Counted from the first letter of the stretch, positions 25,528 through 35,980 are shown. The stretch: 64,000 nt of DNA from Bradyrhizobium sp. BR13661 (GCF_029892425.1 NZ_JARXWB010000003.1:372001-436000); one strand, 5' to 3'. Made by a program: numbers and translations. Notes: a model not told the origin generated them from the letters alone.

Positions 25528-25911
25528 CTACTTCTTCTTGCCGTCGGCGTCGAACTGCTTGAGGAAGGCGAGCAGATCACTGATCTTCTGCTCGTCCTTC
25601 AATCCAGCATAGACCATCTTCGTGCCCGGAACTTTTGCCTTCGGATCCTTTATGTATTCGCGGAACGTCGGCTCATCCCAGGTGATGCCGGAATCCTTGT
25701 TCGCGGCCGAGTAGGCGTAACCCGGCACGCTGCCGGCCTTGCGGCCGATGATCCCGTTCAGCACGGGCCCGACAACGTTCTTCGCGTTATCGCCGATCTG
25801 ATGGCAGGCCTTGCAAACGACAAAGACCTTCTCCCCGGCAGCGGCATCCTGTGCCCGGACCTCGCTCGAACATGCGACCGCCAGCAGCGCCACGAACACT
25901 AATCCTCGCAT
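25528..25911 (-). CDS. Cytochrome c (class I, c2/c550 type)
   Basis: A 127-residue periplasmic monoheme cytochrome with a signal peptide (MRGLVFVALLAVACSSEVRA), the heme motif CKACH, GPVLNGIIGRKAGSVPGYAYS, and the methionine-ligand region VPGTKMVYAGLKD near the end. It lies downstream of nosX on the same strand and is a plausible electron donor for NosZ or the cbb3 oxidase. Confidence 0.93.
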   Translation of the reverse strand: MRGLVFVALLAVACSSEVRAQDAAAGEKVFVVCKACHQIGDNAKNVVGPVLNGIIGRKAGSVPGYAYSAANKDSGITWDEPTFREYIKDPKAKVPGTKMVYAGLKDEQKISDLLAFLKQFDADGKKK

Positions 25912-26007
25912 TCCATTCTCCTTTTCTTTACGTCCGCCACTCCAAGGGCGGAACCTTCGCTTCGTTCAGTTGTCCAATTGGGATGGGCCCGGATCGGACG
26001 ATGAGTC

Positions 26008-27006
26008 TCACGCGCCGTAGACACACAAATTACTATTGGCTGTGACCAGCCGAACCTGCATGCCTGGCCGGGCCGCCACTATTTCGCCAATCCGCGATGC
26101 CGGCATCAGGCTAAAAGCCGTCGAAAGCGCATCCGCCTCGGTGGCGGTTGGCGCGATGACGCTCACCGTTCGGTAGAGTGCGGGACTGCGTCCAGTCCTT
26201 GGATCGAAGAGATGTGTGAATCGGCCCGCGGGATCAAAGCGGAAGCCCGCCCCCGCACTGGTTGCGACGGCTCGATCGACGAGGCCGATGGTTTCGGTCA
26301 ACCCACTGGGCTTATCGGGATCGGCAAGTCCAACAAGCCACGGCGATCCATCCGGCCTGGCGCCGATTGCACGTATCTCACCCATGTTGACGAGAGTAGT
26401 CGACAGCCCTGACCCACGCAAAATTCCCACGACGCGGTCGGTTGCGTAGCCCTGGGCGATCCCATTCAACGTGATTGCGGCACCACGCTTGGCCAGCGCC
26501 ACGCGTTCATCGCTGACAAGGACGCCGCGGTAGCCCACCTTTGCCAGTGCCTCCGTCAGCTTCGCCGCCGGTGGCCCTTCGGAATCCGGCTTCTCGGAAG
26601 AGAAATGTTCGGCGTAGAGCTGCCACAAAGGCTGCACGGTGGAATCGAACGCGCCTTCGGTAAGGTCGGAGAATTGCAGCGAAGTCTTAAGCAGCGCGAC
26701 CATGTCGGGCTCCGGAGCGACCAGGAAGCCGCTCCGGTTCAGGGCGCAGATGGCGGAATCCGCCTGGTACAGGCTAAACTGCCGCTCCAGTGCTCGCACC
26801 TCCGCCAGGCAAACCTGGACGATCCTTTCAGCCTCCTCCCGATCGGGATGGAAAATGTCGATCGACACCTGCGCGCCGAGCGCCGATCCGCGCCAGTGCA
26901 CGCCCTCGCCCGCCCAGGCACGTCGTCCACTGCAAACGAAAGCCGAGCCTGCGGTGGCAGCTGCGATCGTGATCATGCGTCGGCGTGTGAGATTTGCTGC
27001 TGCCAT
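26008..27006 (-). CDS. nosX: NosX, FAD:protein FMN transferase (ApbE family)
   Basis: A 332-residue periplasmic protein with a twin-arginine-like signal (LTRRRMITIAAATAGSAFV). ApbE features are LNGIAQGYATDRVV, TTLVNMGEIRAIG, ATSAGAGFRFD and HLFDPRTGRSP. It attaches FMN covalently to a threonine in the NosR flavin domain. It is the last gene of the nos cluster, 11 bases after nosL. Confidence 0.94.
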   Translation of the reverse strand: MAAANLTRRRMITIAAATAGSAFVCSGRRAWAGEGVHWRGSALGAQVSIDIFHPDREEAERIVQVCLAEVRALERQFSLYQADSAICALNRSGFLVAPEPDMVALLKTSLQFSDLTEGAFDSTVQPLWQLYAEHFSSEKPDSEGPPAAKLTEALAKVGYRGVLVSDERVALAKRGAAITLNGIAQGYATDRVVGILRGSGLSTTLVNMGEIRAIGARPDGSPWLVGLADPDKPSGLTETIGLVDRAVATSAGAGFRFDPAGRFTHLFDPRTGRSPALYRTVSVIAPTATEADALSTAFSLMPASRIGEIVAARPGMQVRLVTANSNLCVYGA

Positions 27007-27017
27007 CGGAGGCCTCT

Positions 27018-27554
27018 TCAGTTGGCACGCGCGTTGGATCGATCATGTTCGCCGGCGGCATCACTTCCCAGCACATAAGCACTCGGGATCTCGGGGAAAG
27101 TAACGATGGTCCCGCCGTTGGCCGCGACAAAGGCGTCCGCGGCAGCGCGGGTGCCAAAGGGCACGGCCTCGGCGGCACCCATTCCACCCTGCTTACGGCT
27201 CTCGATCACGAAGAATGCTTTGCGGGCATCGATCCAGTTTGTAGCTCCTGGCTCGGCCCAGCTCGGGGCTCGGGCCATGTCTGACACGTAAATCGCGCGG
27301 ATATCACGAGGTTGATCTGGCATCAGGGTGAAGGCCACCGCGTCGCGAACGGACGTGAACCAGTAAGGGTCGATGCGGCTCGTCGTGATGATCTGGCCCT
27401 TGGGACCGGGGTGCTCGAGCACGTTCATGCCGCAGAATACTCCCATTGCGTCGGTCGTCAACGCGGTCGGCGGCGGCATGCCGAAATCGCCTCCGTCGCG
27501 ATTGCAGCCGGCGAGGACGAGCGCAACGATCACGCATAGGACTCGGAGGGTCAT
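27018..27554 (-). CDS. nosL: NosL, copper chaperone lipoprotein
   Basis: A 178-residue outer lipoprotein with the lipobox LAGC at the end of a short signal. The Cu(I)-binding CGM motif occurs in VFCGMNVLEHPGPKGQI. It delivers copper for the CuZ centre of NosZ. The ATG at 27554 overlaps the nosY stop (ATGA); the frame opens earlier at 27608 but that part overlaps nosY. Confidence 0.94.
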   Translation of the reverse strand: MTLRVLCVIVALVLAGCNRDGGDFGMPPPTALTTDAMGVFCGMNVLEHPGPKGQIITTSRIDPYWFTSVRDAVAFTLMPDQPRDIRAIYVSDMARAPSWAEPGATNWIDARKAFFVIESRKQGGMGAAEAVPFGTRAAADAFVAANGGTIVTFPEIPSAYVLGSDAAGEHDRSNARAN

Positions 27555-28378
27555 AGTTCCCTCCGTGCGAAGAACGAGGCCGCAAGCCCGAGCGGCGCGA
27601 CGACCCAAGCGGTTAGTCCCATCAACAGCGCGCCGACGCTGGTCGTCGCGGTGCCGGCGAGCCCGGCCATTCCGGAAAACTGGCTGACGTTGAACCCGGT
27701 GAGGTTCGTCATCCGATACAGGTCTGTAGGATTGAGGAACAGCAGCGCTTCGAGCACTGGCGCGGAGACGATCTTTCCTTGGTCGACGACAAGCACCCCG
27801 AGCAAGGCCATGTCGAACACGAGCACCATCAGCAGCCAGACGCCCACCGAGATGCCGGCAGCAGTTCCCCGGTCCCGGACCAGGCTGCTGATCAGATATC
27901 CCACGGCGACGAAAACTGCACCGAGCATGATCGAGGTTCCGAGCATGAAAGCAAAGGCATACCAGCTCTCAGCGAGCACCGAGGCACCGGTAATCGCGAG
28001 GGCAGCTGCGGCCGCGCCGTAACCGATGACAGTCGCGAACGCCAGGATCAGGACGTGGCCGCAGAACTTTCCGAGGATTACCTGGCCCCGGCCCACGGGA
28101 TAACTCAGGAGAAGCGCCATGGTGCCGCGTTCCATCTCGCCGACTACGGCGTCGTGGGAGATCAGGAGCGCGATCAGCGGAAGCAGAAAGATCGTCAGAC
28201 TGGACAGGCTGACGACGACGACATCGAGCGCGCCTGCGCTGACGTTGCCCGTGGGCGCGCTGCCCAGGAAGGTAAGCGACAGCGCAAGCGCGGCCAGGAG
28301 GAGCGTGGTCGCCAGAACCCAGCGGTTTCGCAGGCCTTCCTGGATTTCCTTGAATGCGATGATGACGATCGTCCTCAC
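27551..28378 (-). CDS. nosY: NosY, ABC transporter permease
   Basis: A 275-residue membrane protein with six hydrophobic segments (for example LATTLLLAALALSLTFLG and ISVGVWLLMVLVFDMALLG). It pairs with the ATPase NosF and the periplasmic NosD in maturation of the CuZ site. Its start overlaps the nosF stop by an ATGA, and its stop overlaps nosL. Confidence 0.95.
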   Translation of the reverse strand: MRTIVIIAFKEIQEGLRNRWVLATTLLLAALALSLTFLGSAPTGNVSAGALDVVVVSLSSLTIFLLPLIALLISHDAVVGEMERGTMALLLSYPVGRGQVILGKFCGHVLILAFATVIGYGAAAAALAITGASVLAESWYAFAFMLGTSIMLGAVFVAVGYLISSLVRDRGTAAGISVGVWLLMVLVFDMALLGVLVVDQGKIVSAPVLEALLFLNPTDLYRMTNLTGFNVSQFSGMAGLAGTATTSVGALLMGLTAWVVAPLGLAASFFARREL

Positions 28379-29283
28379 GCAGCGCCCTCCTGGGTATTGA
28401 GGAAGTGCGCGTAAAGCTCGTCCAGTGTCGGTGCGGCGATCTCGATGTTCCTGACGCGCGGATCGCCGGCCGCGACCCGCAGCAGATCCATCTTTTTCAA
28501 TTCGTCAGGCACCAGCACGACCCTACCATTCGGCGTCGACAGCGTCTCCCCTACAATCCACGCCGGTGTCGCCTCCTTTCCGGTCGCAAGATCGATCGAC
28601 ACCCGGATCGGCAGCCGCGAGATCTTGCGCAATTCCGCCAGTGAGCCCTGTGCGACGAGCAAGCCGCGGTTCATGATGAGGACGTGCTCGGCGCGATCCT
28701 CGAGTTCGTTCAGCGCATGGGACGAGATCAGGACGGTCGCGCCACCGTCACGAAGGTCGCTCAGGATTTCGTAGAAGGTTTGCCGCAGCGCCGGATCCAA
28801 TCCCGTCGTCGGCTCGTCAAGCAGCAGCACACGGGGCCGCCCGAGCAACGCCTGCGCCAACCCCAACCGCTGACGCATGCCCTTTGAATAGGTACCCACG
28901 CGACGGTCGACCGCGTCAGTCAGTCCGACACGGTCGAGAAGCTCCCACGCCTTCAGCGGCTTGATGCGCTTCAGCCGCGCGTAGAACGACAGCGTTTCCC
29001 GACCGGTGAGTGCGGCGTTGAAGGCGACGTTCTCCGGCAGATATCCAAGCAGCCGGCGCGCCGAAAATTCCCCGGCGGCGGGATCCTCATCGAGCACACG
29101 GATGGAGCCGCGGTCCGGACGAATCAATCCCAACATCAGCTTGATCAGTGTCGTCTTGCCCGCGCCGTTATGTCCGACGAGTGCGCTCAGGCGTCCCGGG
29201 ACCAGGTCGAACGAGACATCCCGTAGCGCACAAATTGTGCGATAGTTTTTTTGGACACCGCTCACGGAGACGGTCGAGCTCAT
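28375..29283 (-). CDS. nosF: NosF, ABC transporter ATP-binding protein
   Basis: A 302-residue ATPase with Walker A GHNGAGKTT (about 38-46), the signature YSKGMRQRLGLAQAL, Walker B VLLLDEPTTGLD and an H-loop in ISSHALNE. The ATG at 29283 (MSSTVSVSG) overlaps the nosD stop; the open frame further upstream is antisense-like extension through nosD. Confidence 0.95.
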   Translation of the reverse strand: MSSTVSVSGVQKNYRTICALRDVSFDLVPGRLSALVGHNGAGKTTLIKLMLGLIRPDRGSIRVLDEDPAAGEFSARRLLGYLPENVAFNAALTGRETLSFYARLKRIKPLKAWELLDRVGLTDAVDRRVGTYSKGMRQRLGLAQALLGRPRVLLLDEPTTGLDPALRQTFYEILSDLRDGGATVLISSHALNELEDRAEHVLIMNRGLLVAQGSLAELRKISRLPIRVSIDLATGKEATPAWIVGETLSTPNGRVVLVPDELKKMDLLRVAAGDPRVRNIEIAAPTLDELYAHFLNTQEGAA

Positions 29284-30641
29284 TTGCCGCCCTCCCTGCC
29301 CGTAGGCCTCGGCGGCGGGGCGATGAGCGGGTGACTGTCCACGACGCCACCGGGGTAAAGCGCCGGAAACTGGGCTTGTGCCCACCGCAAGACCTGCACC
29401 GCCGGGCTGTTGATCAGCACCTTTGCGGCAGGCGCGGTCCACAATACCCTGTCGACGAGATCGTTGGGCCGGTAAGCCGTGTCCGCAATACCGTCGCCGT
29501 CGAGATCGAAGGCCGGGTTGTCGCTCCAGTAGTTGCCGCGCCCGCCCTTGGACCAATCGAGGTGCCGCGTGCCGACGTATTTGACCTGATTTCGATTGCC
29601 GACAAAGGCGTTTCCGGTGATCTCGTTGCCTTCGGACCCGGCAGTGAAGTGAACTCCGACTGCGCAGCGTTCGAACCAGTTGTTCTGGAACCGGTTGTGG
29701 TTCGTGTTGTAGATGAAGACGCACTTTTCCGGGCCACTCCGCAGACCCTGCTCCCGCTTCGCGTCCGGGATCATGCCCCGCTCGTCGTCGGGGCGTTCTT
29801 CGCCGCTGTCTGCAATCGTGTCCAGAGGGCCGCCCGTCACCCGATTTCCATCGATATCGGCGTAGTTGGCGTAATTGAACAGAATCCCGTGATCGCGATC
29901 GCGATCCGAGATATTGTCGCGGATCACCAGTCGGTTGGAATACATGATGGCGTAGCCGACATGGTTTCCGATGGAGACGTTACCGCTGACTTCGCTGTCG
30001 TTGGTGTACATGTAATGGATCGCGAAGCGCACCTGCTCGAAATGGTTGCCGATGAAACGGTCCTTGCGGCTTGAGATCGTGAAGATGCCGTCGCGACCAT
30101 AGCGGAAAGTGTTATCCGCGATCGTGACATCGGGTGCGTTCCAGAGCGAAACACCGTTGCCGGCCTCGCTGAGCCGCCCGCCGCGCAATCCTTCGATCGC
30201 GTTGCCGGCGACCCGCGAGCCCGCCGCTCCGTGAACGTAGACGCCGAACAGGTTTCCAACCAAGCGGTTGTTTTCGATCGTCGCGCGCTCGGCGGTCTTC
30301 TGGAGAAAGATGCCCGAATTCATCGCCTGCAGATCGCGGCCCGATCCTCGGACGGTTACGCCGCGGACGGTCACATCGGGCGCGGATACCGTGACGACGT
30401 TACCGGCGCCGCCGCCGTCGAGCACGGCGCCGGGGCGTCCGGCCAACACAAGAGGTCGGTCGATCCGGATCGCACCGTTGTATTCGCCCGCAGCAAGTTC
30501 AACCACGTCGCCGTCGCGTGCACGATCCAGCAACGCCTGCAGCGGCTGGCCCGGCACAGCCGTTAGCGTCTCCGCACTGGCGAAGCCGGACAATCCGGCG
30601 GCGACGAGCGCAACCGGAAGCATGCGTGACGAGAGACGCAA
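29280..30641 (-). CDS. nosD: NosD, periplasmic copper-site maturation protein
   Basis: A 453-residue right-handed beta-helix protein of the NosD family, with a signal peptide (MLPVALVAAGLSGFASA) and many parallel repeats such as GNLFGVYVHGAAGSRVAGN and DNISDRDRDHGILFNYAN. The TTG at 30641 follows GGGAG at seven bases and provides the basic n-region; ATG 30623 is the alternative. It lies 14 bases after nosZ. Confidence 0.94.
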   Translation of the reverse strand: MRLSSRMLPVALVAAGLSGFASAETLTAVPGQPLQALLDRARDGDVVELAAGEYNGAIRIDRPLVLAGRPGAVLDGGGAGNVVTVSAPDVTVRGVTVRGSGRDLQAMNSGIFLQKTAERATIENNRLVGNLFGVYVHGAAGSRVAGNAIEGLRGGRLSEAGNGVSLWNAPDVTIADNTFRYGRDGIFTISSRKDRFIGNHFEQVRFAIHYMYTNDSEVSGNVSIGNHVGYAIMYSNRLVIRDNISDRDRDHGILFNYANYADIDGNRVTGGPLDTIADSGEERPDDERGMIPDAKREQGLRSGPEKCVFIYNTNHNRFQNNWFERCAVGVHFTAGSEGNEITGNAFVGNRNQVKYVGTRHLDWSKGGRGNYWSDNPAFDLDGDGIADTAYRPNDLVDRVLWTAPAAKVLINSPAVQVLRWAQAQFPALYPGGVVDSHPLIAPPPRPTGREGGK

Positions 30642-30655
30642 AGTATCGCTCCCGG

Positions 30656-32605
30656 TCAGACCGATTTTGGCTCAACGAACATGCGGCCCTTCATCTCCAT
30701 GTGCATGGCGTGACAGAACCAGGAGCAGTAATACCAGTAAACTCCCGCCTTGTCGGCCGTGAACGAGACCGATGCTGTCGCCATCGGCGCGACCTCCATG
30801 GCGATGCCGTAGTTGACGATGCAGAAGCCGTGCGTCAGGTCCTCCACCGCGTCGATATTGGTGATGTAGACGGTGACCTCGTCACCCTGCTTGACCTGGA
30901 ACTGCTCGAGGCCGAACGCGGGTGCTGTGGAGGTCATGTAGACGCGCACCTTATTTCCGTCGCGGATAAGCTTGGAGTCCGCCTCGAGATTTATCCCGTC
31001 CGCCTTGGCCTGCTTGACCGCATCCGCAAACATCGGATCGGCGCGGTCCCAGATCGAGATTGGATTGATTTTGGAACGGTGCACGATGGTGGCGTCATGC
31101 GGCTCGGCGAAGCTCGGGCCGTCGTGGACCAGCACCATCTTGTCGCCGGAGATGTCAATGAGCTGATCGTTCTCCGGCTTAAGCGGACCGACATTGAGAA
31201 AGCGATCCTTGGAGAACTTGTTCAGTGAGATCAGCCATTTCCCGTCCGCCTCCTTGGTCTGACCCATCGACGAATGGTTGTGGCCCGGCTGATAGTGGAC
31301 GTCGAGCTTCTGGATGATGGGATCGACTTTCTCGCCCTTAAACGCCCGCTTGGCGAGATCGATGTTCCACTTACAGACCTGGCTGTCCAGGAACAACGTA
31401 GTGTAGGCGTTGCCCTTGCCGTCATAGGCTGTATGCAGAGGTCCAAGGCCGAGTTCGGGCTCCGCAACCACGATGTCGCGCGGCTTGATCTTGTCGTCGA
31501 ACAGCTGGTCGAACAGGCGAACGTCCATGACGGTCACCGTGGGAGACAGCTTACCGGCCGCGACGATATGAATGCCGTCGGGTGCCGTGTTCATGCCGTG
31601 CGGATTATTCGAGACCGGAACGTAGCGCGTGTAGGGCGATCCCTTGCGGCCGTCGATCACAGGCACGCCGTTCATTTCCTTGAAGTCACCCTTCTTGACC
31701 GCCTCTTCGATGCGCTTGAGGTTGAAGATGACGACCCAATCCTGCTCATTGGCAGTCATCTCCGCCAAGGTCACTCCTTCTTCGGCGTTGTAGCAGGTCG
31801 AGAAGGCGTACTTGCCCTGATAGTCGGCGTCGACGTTGTCGAGATTGCCGCTGACCATCACTTGCCACGCCACCTTCATGGTGTCGCCGTCGAGCGCCGT
31901 GAAGATGGAATGGTACTCCTTCGGATTGTCGAGAATCTTGCCGTCGTTCGGCAATGGAACGCCATCTTCCCCGTTGCAGAATACGTATCCCGTGCGCGGA
32001 TATTTCTGCAGCCGCAGGCCATGAACGGTGTGTTGGTTCGGGAGTTCGATGATCTTGTCGCATTTCATGACGTCGAGCCGCACTCGCGCCACGCGGCTGT
32101 TGGCCTTGTCGTTCATGAAGGCGTAGCGGCCGTCATAGGTGCCGTCCGTGAACGAGATGTGCGGATGGTGCAGGTCTCCGTTCATGAACGTGCCGCCGCG
32201 GTTCTTGAGAAATTCGCGGGTCGCAGGCTGTAATCCTTCGGTGAGAACCTTGAGGCTTTCGTTGGTCTGGCCCCATCCGGTCGCGCTACAGCGGTTAAAG
32301 ACGGGAACGCGCATCAGTTCGCGCATCGACGGAAGTCCGATAATCCGCATTTCGCCGGACTGGCCGCTCGAGAAGAAGACGTAGTATTCGTCGAGCTCGC
32401 CCGGGGCGACTTCGGTTTTCTGCACTGCCGGACGCGCCGGCGGTGCTTTTGGTGCAGCCTTGGTCTGTGCATCGGCGCTGGAGATGAAGCCGCGGCCATC
32501 CTTCATCACCACGGCTCCGCCGGCAAGGCCGACGCCTGCAGCCGCGGCGGTCGTCCCCAGCAAGGTTCGACGGCTGACACCCTTGATATTCTCGCTGTCG
32601 CTCAT
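30656..32605 (-). CDS. nosZ: Nitrous oxide reductase
   Basis: A 649-residue copper enzyme that reduces N2O to N2. It has a Tat signal ([20 protein letters not shown]), typical of clade I enzymes. A seven-bladed propeller region carries CuZ histidines, for example in [18 protein letters not shown] and [11 protein letters not shown]. The C-terminal cupredoxin domain has the CuA motif [12 protein letters not shown]. It lies between nosR and nosD on one strand. No nirK, nirS or norB gene is in the window, so N2O may come from elsewhere in the genome or from other cells. Confidence 0.98.
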   Translation of the reverse strand: MSDSENIKGVSRRTLLGTTAAAAGVGLAGGAVVMKDGRGFISSADAQTKAAPKAPPARPAVQKTEVAPGELDEYYVFFSSGQSGEMRIIGLPSMRELMRVPVFNRCSATGWGQTNESLKVLTEGLQPATREFLKNRGGTFMNGDLHHPHISFTDGTYDGRYAFMNDKANSRVARVRLDVMKCDKIIELPNQHTVHGLRLQKYPRTGYVFCNGEDGVPLPNDGKILDNPKEYHSIFTALDGDTMKVAWQVMVSGNLDNVDADYQGKYAFSTCYNAEEGVTLAEMTANEQDWVVIFNLKRIEEAVKKGDFKEMNGVPVIDGRKGSPYTRYVPVSNNPHGMNTAPDGIHIVAAGKLSPTVTVMDVRLFDQLFDDKIKPRDIVVAEPELGLGPLHTAYDGKGNAYTTLFLDSQVCKWNIDLAKRAFKGEKVDPIIQKLDVHYQPGHNHSSMGQTKEADGKWLISLNKFSKDRFLNVGPLKPENDQLIDISGDKMVLVHDGPSFAEPHDATIVHRSKINPISIWDRADPMFADAVKQAKADGINLEADSKLIRDGNKVRVYMTSTAPAFGLEQFQVKQGDEVTVYITNIDAVEDLTHGFCIVNYGIAMEVAPMATASVSFTADKAGVYWYYCSWFCHAMHMEMKGRMFVEPKSV

Positions 32606-32629
32606 GATTGCCTCCTCGGCTTTCGGTCT

Positions 32630-35005
32630 TCAGGTTGCAGGTGGCGTGATGGCCTCGGCTGATGACGCGCCGATAGGTTTTCCCCCGGCGGTGATGACGG
32701 TGGCCGGACCTTTGCCGCCTGGGCGCATCGAAGGCGACGACAACGCCTGACGTTTCTCTCGCTTCAGCCGCACCTGAATCATATGCGGGCAGCGTTGGTC
32801 GTCGAAATACAGTTCCTGGCAGTGCATGCAGTAGATGCACTCGTTCACGTTGATGTGACCTTCCGGATGGATTGACTGGACCGGACACTCGTTGGCGCAG
32901 CGCTGGCAGGGCGACCCGCATTCCGGCCAGCGCCTCAGCCACTCGAACATTCGTACCCGCCCCGGAATCGCGAGTGCCGCGCCGAGCGGGCACAGATAGC
33001 GGCAGAAGAAGCGCTCGACGACTAGCCCTGCGGCCAGCAGGGTCAGGGCGTAGACGACGAACGGCCACTCGCGCGCGAATTTGAGGATGATCGCAGTCTT
33101 AAACGGCTCGACTTCGGCGAGTTGCTCGGCAAATGCCGTCGAGTAGAGCGACATGCCGAACAGACCGAGGAAGATGATGTACTTGATCGGCCAAAGCCGT
33201 TCGTGAAGGCCCCAGGGAACGCGGTATTGCGGAACCTTGAGCGCTTGCGCGATGCTGTTGAGCAATTCCTGCAGGGCGCCGAAAGGGCAGAGCCAGCCGC
33301 AGAACGGTCCACGCCCCCAGAAAAGGAGTCCCGCCGCAATCGACGCCCAGAGAATGAAGATCAGCGGCGCCGAGAGGAAATATTCCCAACTGAAGCCGGT
33401 CAGCAGCGAGTTAGCGAAGGTCAGGACGTTGACAACGGAAAGCTGCGCGTTTGCGTACCATCCCATCCAGACCAGGATGAACAGCAGGTAACCCCGGCGG
33501 ACCCACGTGTACACCGTCGGACGACGGACCAGCAAATTCTGGAAAAAGAAGATCAGTGTGAGCGCGCCCAACGCGGCAACCGTTACACCGATCTTGACCA
33601 CGTTCCCGCGCCAGATTTTCATCCACAGCGGCTCTTCTTCGGCGGAAGTTGCGACGGCATCGCGCGCTCGGGCCGTCGGAGCCGCCGTACTCTGAGCTGC
33701 CGAAGTTTGAGCTGACGGCACAGTTGCCGCCTGCGGCGCTTGCGGCACCGGCTCCCGCTTTAGGTAGGATTCTGGCAGCGTGTAGGCGAGATCGAAGGTA
33801 ACCCATGCCTTCTCCCGAGTGCCGATCACGCGCTGCACGAGGAGTTGCAGCACCCAGGGCTCAGTGGGATCGAACGCGAAGTCCGCCGGCACCACGAACA
33901 GCGCGATCTCGGAAAGGTCCGGCGCGCCTTCGGCCGCAAGGCTGCCCAGCCGGGTGTGATCCCGATCGCGGAAACGCATGCTGTTGGTTTCCTGAATCAG
34001 TTCGATTCGGTCGAAGATTCCTCCCCGGACGTAGGCGGCCCCTTTGAAGGAATAGCGACCGGACCCGGCGATGACGAGCGCCTGCTGACCCGGCTTCAGT
34101 CTGCCGGCCAGCCGTTCGTAGCCATCGTCGCCGAGGAGACTGCGGCCGATGGTCGGCACCGCGACATCCGCGACATAGAGGTCGATGAAGGCATCGTCCG
34201 GCGGACCTTCTTCCGGACGCGCCGCGGCGGTGGCATTGCCCGCCTTCTCGAACGCCTGGTTGATGTCGGCGACGGATAGGGTCAACCGCCGGACCGAGCC
34301 ATCTCCAACGAGGGTCTGCCAATCGCGAACTTCGCTCCTTGTAGCGTCAATGGTCTTAGCAACCTGCGGCGCAGCGGCTGCCACCTGGCTCCCCTGCCCA
34401 CCAAGGCGACCGCTCCTGATCAGCTTTGTGGCGGATCGAACGATGCTGTCACCGATCACCAACACCGTCACCGTAGCGCCGCTCACGATATCCACCTGCG
34501 GCGCTGGCGTGGCTCCGCGCGCCACGCTTCCTAAGTCGGCGCCAATCAACTTGTTGACGGCCTCCAGGATGCGCTTCTCGGGAATGCCCACCAACACGAT
34601 GGGTTCCTTGTGCTCGACGAGCTTAAGACCCGTCAGGACTCCCTTCGGGTCAATTCCAACCAACACTTGGATTGGCTTCCCCGAGTAACCGATCGAATTT
34701 GCAAAATCCGAGGTCAGATAGACGAATCCAAGGAGTTGGTCGTTCTTGTATGCAGGCGCGATTGCAGGTTCGCCTTGCAACGGTCCGAACCTGTTGGCGT
34801 TTGGCACCAGGTCGGCCGGCTGGGCTTTGGAAAGAAAATCATTGAGACGGCCTGCGGCGCGCACATCCGCACCCCAGAATACCGTGGCGAACACGATCAA
34901 AGCTATCGCGAGCGCACCCCTTATTGCCGGAATTCGTGGTCCGACTACATTATGTCTCAAGGGTGCACTCCCAAACGAGGACGCCCTCAGCGGGGCTGCG
35001 GACAT
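32630..35005 (-). CDS. nosR: NosR, electron donor and maturation protein for NosZ
   Basis: A 791-residue membrane flavoprotein. After a signal segment comes a periplasmic FMN-binding domain with the flavinylation motif SGATVT (about residue 168). Then follow several transmembrane helices with two CxxxCP motifs (CGWLCPFGALQ and CRYLCPLGAAL), and a cytoplasmic ferredoxin domain (CQRCANECP and CIYCMHCQ). The ATG at 35005 has only AAGG next to it, so the start is tentative. The frame stays open to 36019, but that part is antisense to the plus-strand gene at 35075 and unlike NosR. FMN is added by NosX. Confidence 0.95.
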   Translation of the reverse strand: MSAAPLRASSFGSAPLRHNVVGPRIPAIRGALAIALIVFATVFWGADVRAAGRLNDFLSKAQPADLVPNANRFGPLQGEPAIAPAYKNDQLLGFVYLTSDFANSIGYSGKPIQVLVGIDPKGVLTGLKLVEHKEPIVLVGIPEKRILEAVNKLIGADLGSVARGATPAPQVDIVSGATVTVLVIGDSIVRSATKLIRSGRLGGQGSQVAAAAPQVAKTIDATRSEVRDWQTLVGDGSVRRLTLSVADINQAFEKAGNATAAARPEEGPPDDAFIDLYVADVAVPTIGRSLLGDDGYERLAGRLKPGQQALVIAGSGRYSFKGAAYVRGGIFDRIELIQETNSMRFRDRDHTRLGSLAAEGAPDLSEIALFVVPADFAFDPTEPWVLQLLVQRVIGTREKAWVTFDLAYTLPESYLKREPVPQAPQAATVPSAQTSAAQSTAAPTARARDAVATSAEEEPLWMKIWRGNVVKIGVTVAALGALTLIFFFQNLLVRRPTVYTWVRRGYLLFILVWMGWYANAQLSVVNVLTFANSLLTGFSWEYFLSAPLIFILWASIAAGLLFWGRGPFCGWLCPFGALQELLNSIAQALKVPQYRVPWGLHERLWPIKYIIFLGLFGMSLYSTAFAEQLAEVEPFKTAIILKFAREWPFVVYALTLLAAGLVVERFFCRYLCPLGAALAIPGRVRMFEWLRRWPECGSPCQRCANECPVQSIHPEGHINVNECIYCMHCQELYFDDQRCPHMIQVRLKREKRQALSSPSMRPGGKGPATVITAGGKPIGASSAEAITPPAT

Positions 35006-35074
35006 CCTTGTCGCGATATGATGTGGATATTGTGATTTCGGAGAAAGTGGGTCAACCTGCTCGGGAGGCCTGAC

Positions 35075-35980
35075 ATGCACAAAGAACAGCTTCTCACCGC
35101 TGTGCCCCCGGTTCCGGTTCGAAGTCTTCCGGAGCTGTATGCAATCGCCGTCAATTTGGCTGAGCGCGCCGCGCAGCGCTATGGCACCCTGGCCGCAAGA
35201 ACCGACGAGAACTTCTGGCCGGTGCGTTGCGTCTTCGAGGTATTGACTACCCGGGAACGTGACCGAATGGAGAGCCTGGTTGCTGCATGTGCGAAGGTCT
35301 GCGGCAGGCCACCAATCGCTGGGGATCTGCGGTGGATTCCAATCGATCTGGTTCCCCCGGATGAAATGGCCGATGTTGGAGATTCGGGCTTGTCGACGCC
35401 GTACACGGCGTGGGCGCTTGCGGTTAGGCACCGACAGCGGACCTTCGTGTTCTGGACGTATGTGATTGCTGTCGCCGAAGATCCTAGCGTACGCGCCACG
35501 GCCGAGGACCTTGCGAAGGAGGCGCTCAGGGACGGCAATCTGTTGCGGCGTGAACGTCGACTGGCTTGGAGGCAGGAACGCGAGACCGCCGCCGAAATGG
35601 CAAGTAGGTCTGAGACGGAAGAACCGATGTCTGCGGCGCTGCTCGAAAGCCTGCTTTTCAAGGATATCGTCGCCTGGTCGCAGAATTTGCCGCCCGACCA
35701 GCGTGCGCAGCTTCTGGCGTTGGATCCCTTCCATCCCCCAGAGGCAGCACTTGCCGAAATCCGAGGGGCCGGAGCCACGCCTTACGAAACCACCGAGATC
35801 GGCCCGATCAGGCGCCGGGCGCTGCAGCGCGCCGAGCAGCTCTCGAACCTGTATCTTCATGACGCGGACAATGCCGCCGATCAGGCCAGCATGGAACTTG
35901 CCCAAACGCTTGCGGCACACTCGATCATGCGTCTCGCCGGCCTGCGCAATATGGATTCCGCCCACCGCCGTTCCGCATAG
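35075..35980 (+). CDS. Ferritin-like/rubrerythrin-like protein with altered metal ligands
   Basis: A 301-residue protein divergent from nosR by 69 bases, with GGGAGG before the ATG. The first 170 residues resemble the four-helix rubrerythrin domain: LPELYAIAVNLAERAAQRY, LTTRERDRMESLV, TPYTAWALAVRHRQRTFVFW, then AEDPSVRATAEDLAKEAL. At the third helix, where relatives have a glutamate (AVRNEERAF pattern), this has AVRHRQRTF, so the di-iron site is probably incomplete. The C-terminal 130 residues form a helical extension that I do not recognise. The role is unknown; the shared promoter region suggests N2O or NO metabolism. Confidence 0.7.
   Translation: MHKEQLLTAVPPVPVRSLPELYAIAVNLAERAAQRYGTLAARTDENFWPVRCVFEVLTTRERDRMESLVAACAKVCGRPPIAGDLRWIPIDLVPPDEMADVGDSGLSTPYTAWALAVRHRQRTFVFWTYVIAVAEDPSVRATAEDLAKEALRDGNLLRRERRLAWRQERETAAEMASRSETEEPMSAALLESLLFKDIVAWSQNLPPDQRAQLLALDPFHPPEAALAEIRGAGATPYETTEIGPIRRRALQRAEQLSNLYLHDADNAADQASMELAQTLAAHSIMRLAGLRNMDSAHRRSA

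Noticed and set aside
31274..32233. 319-residue plus-strand frame antisense to nosZ
   Set aside because: A shadow of nosZ with no start signal or family.
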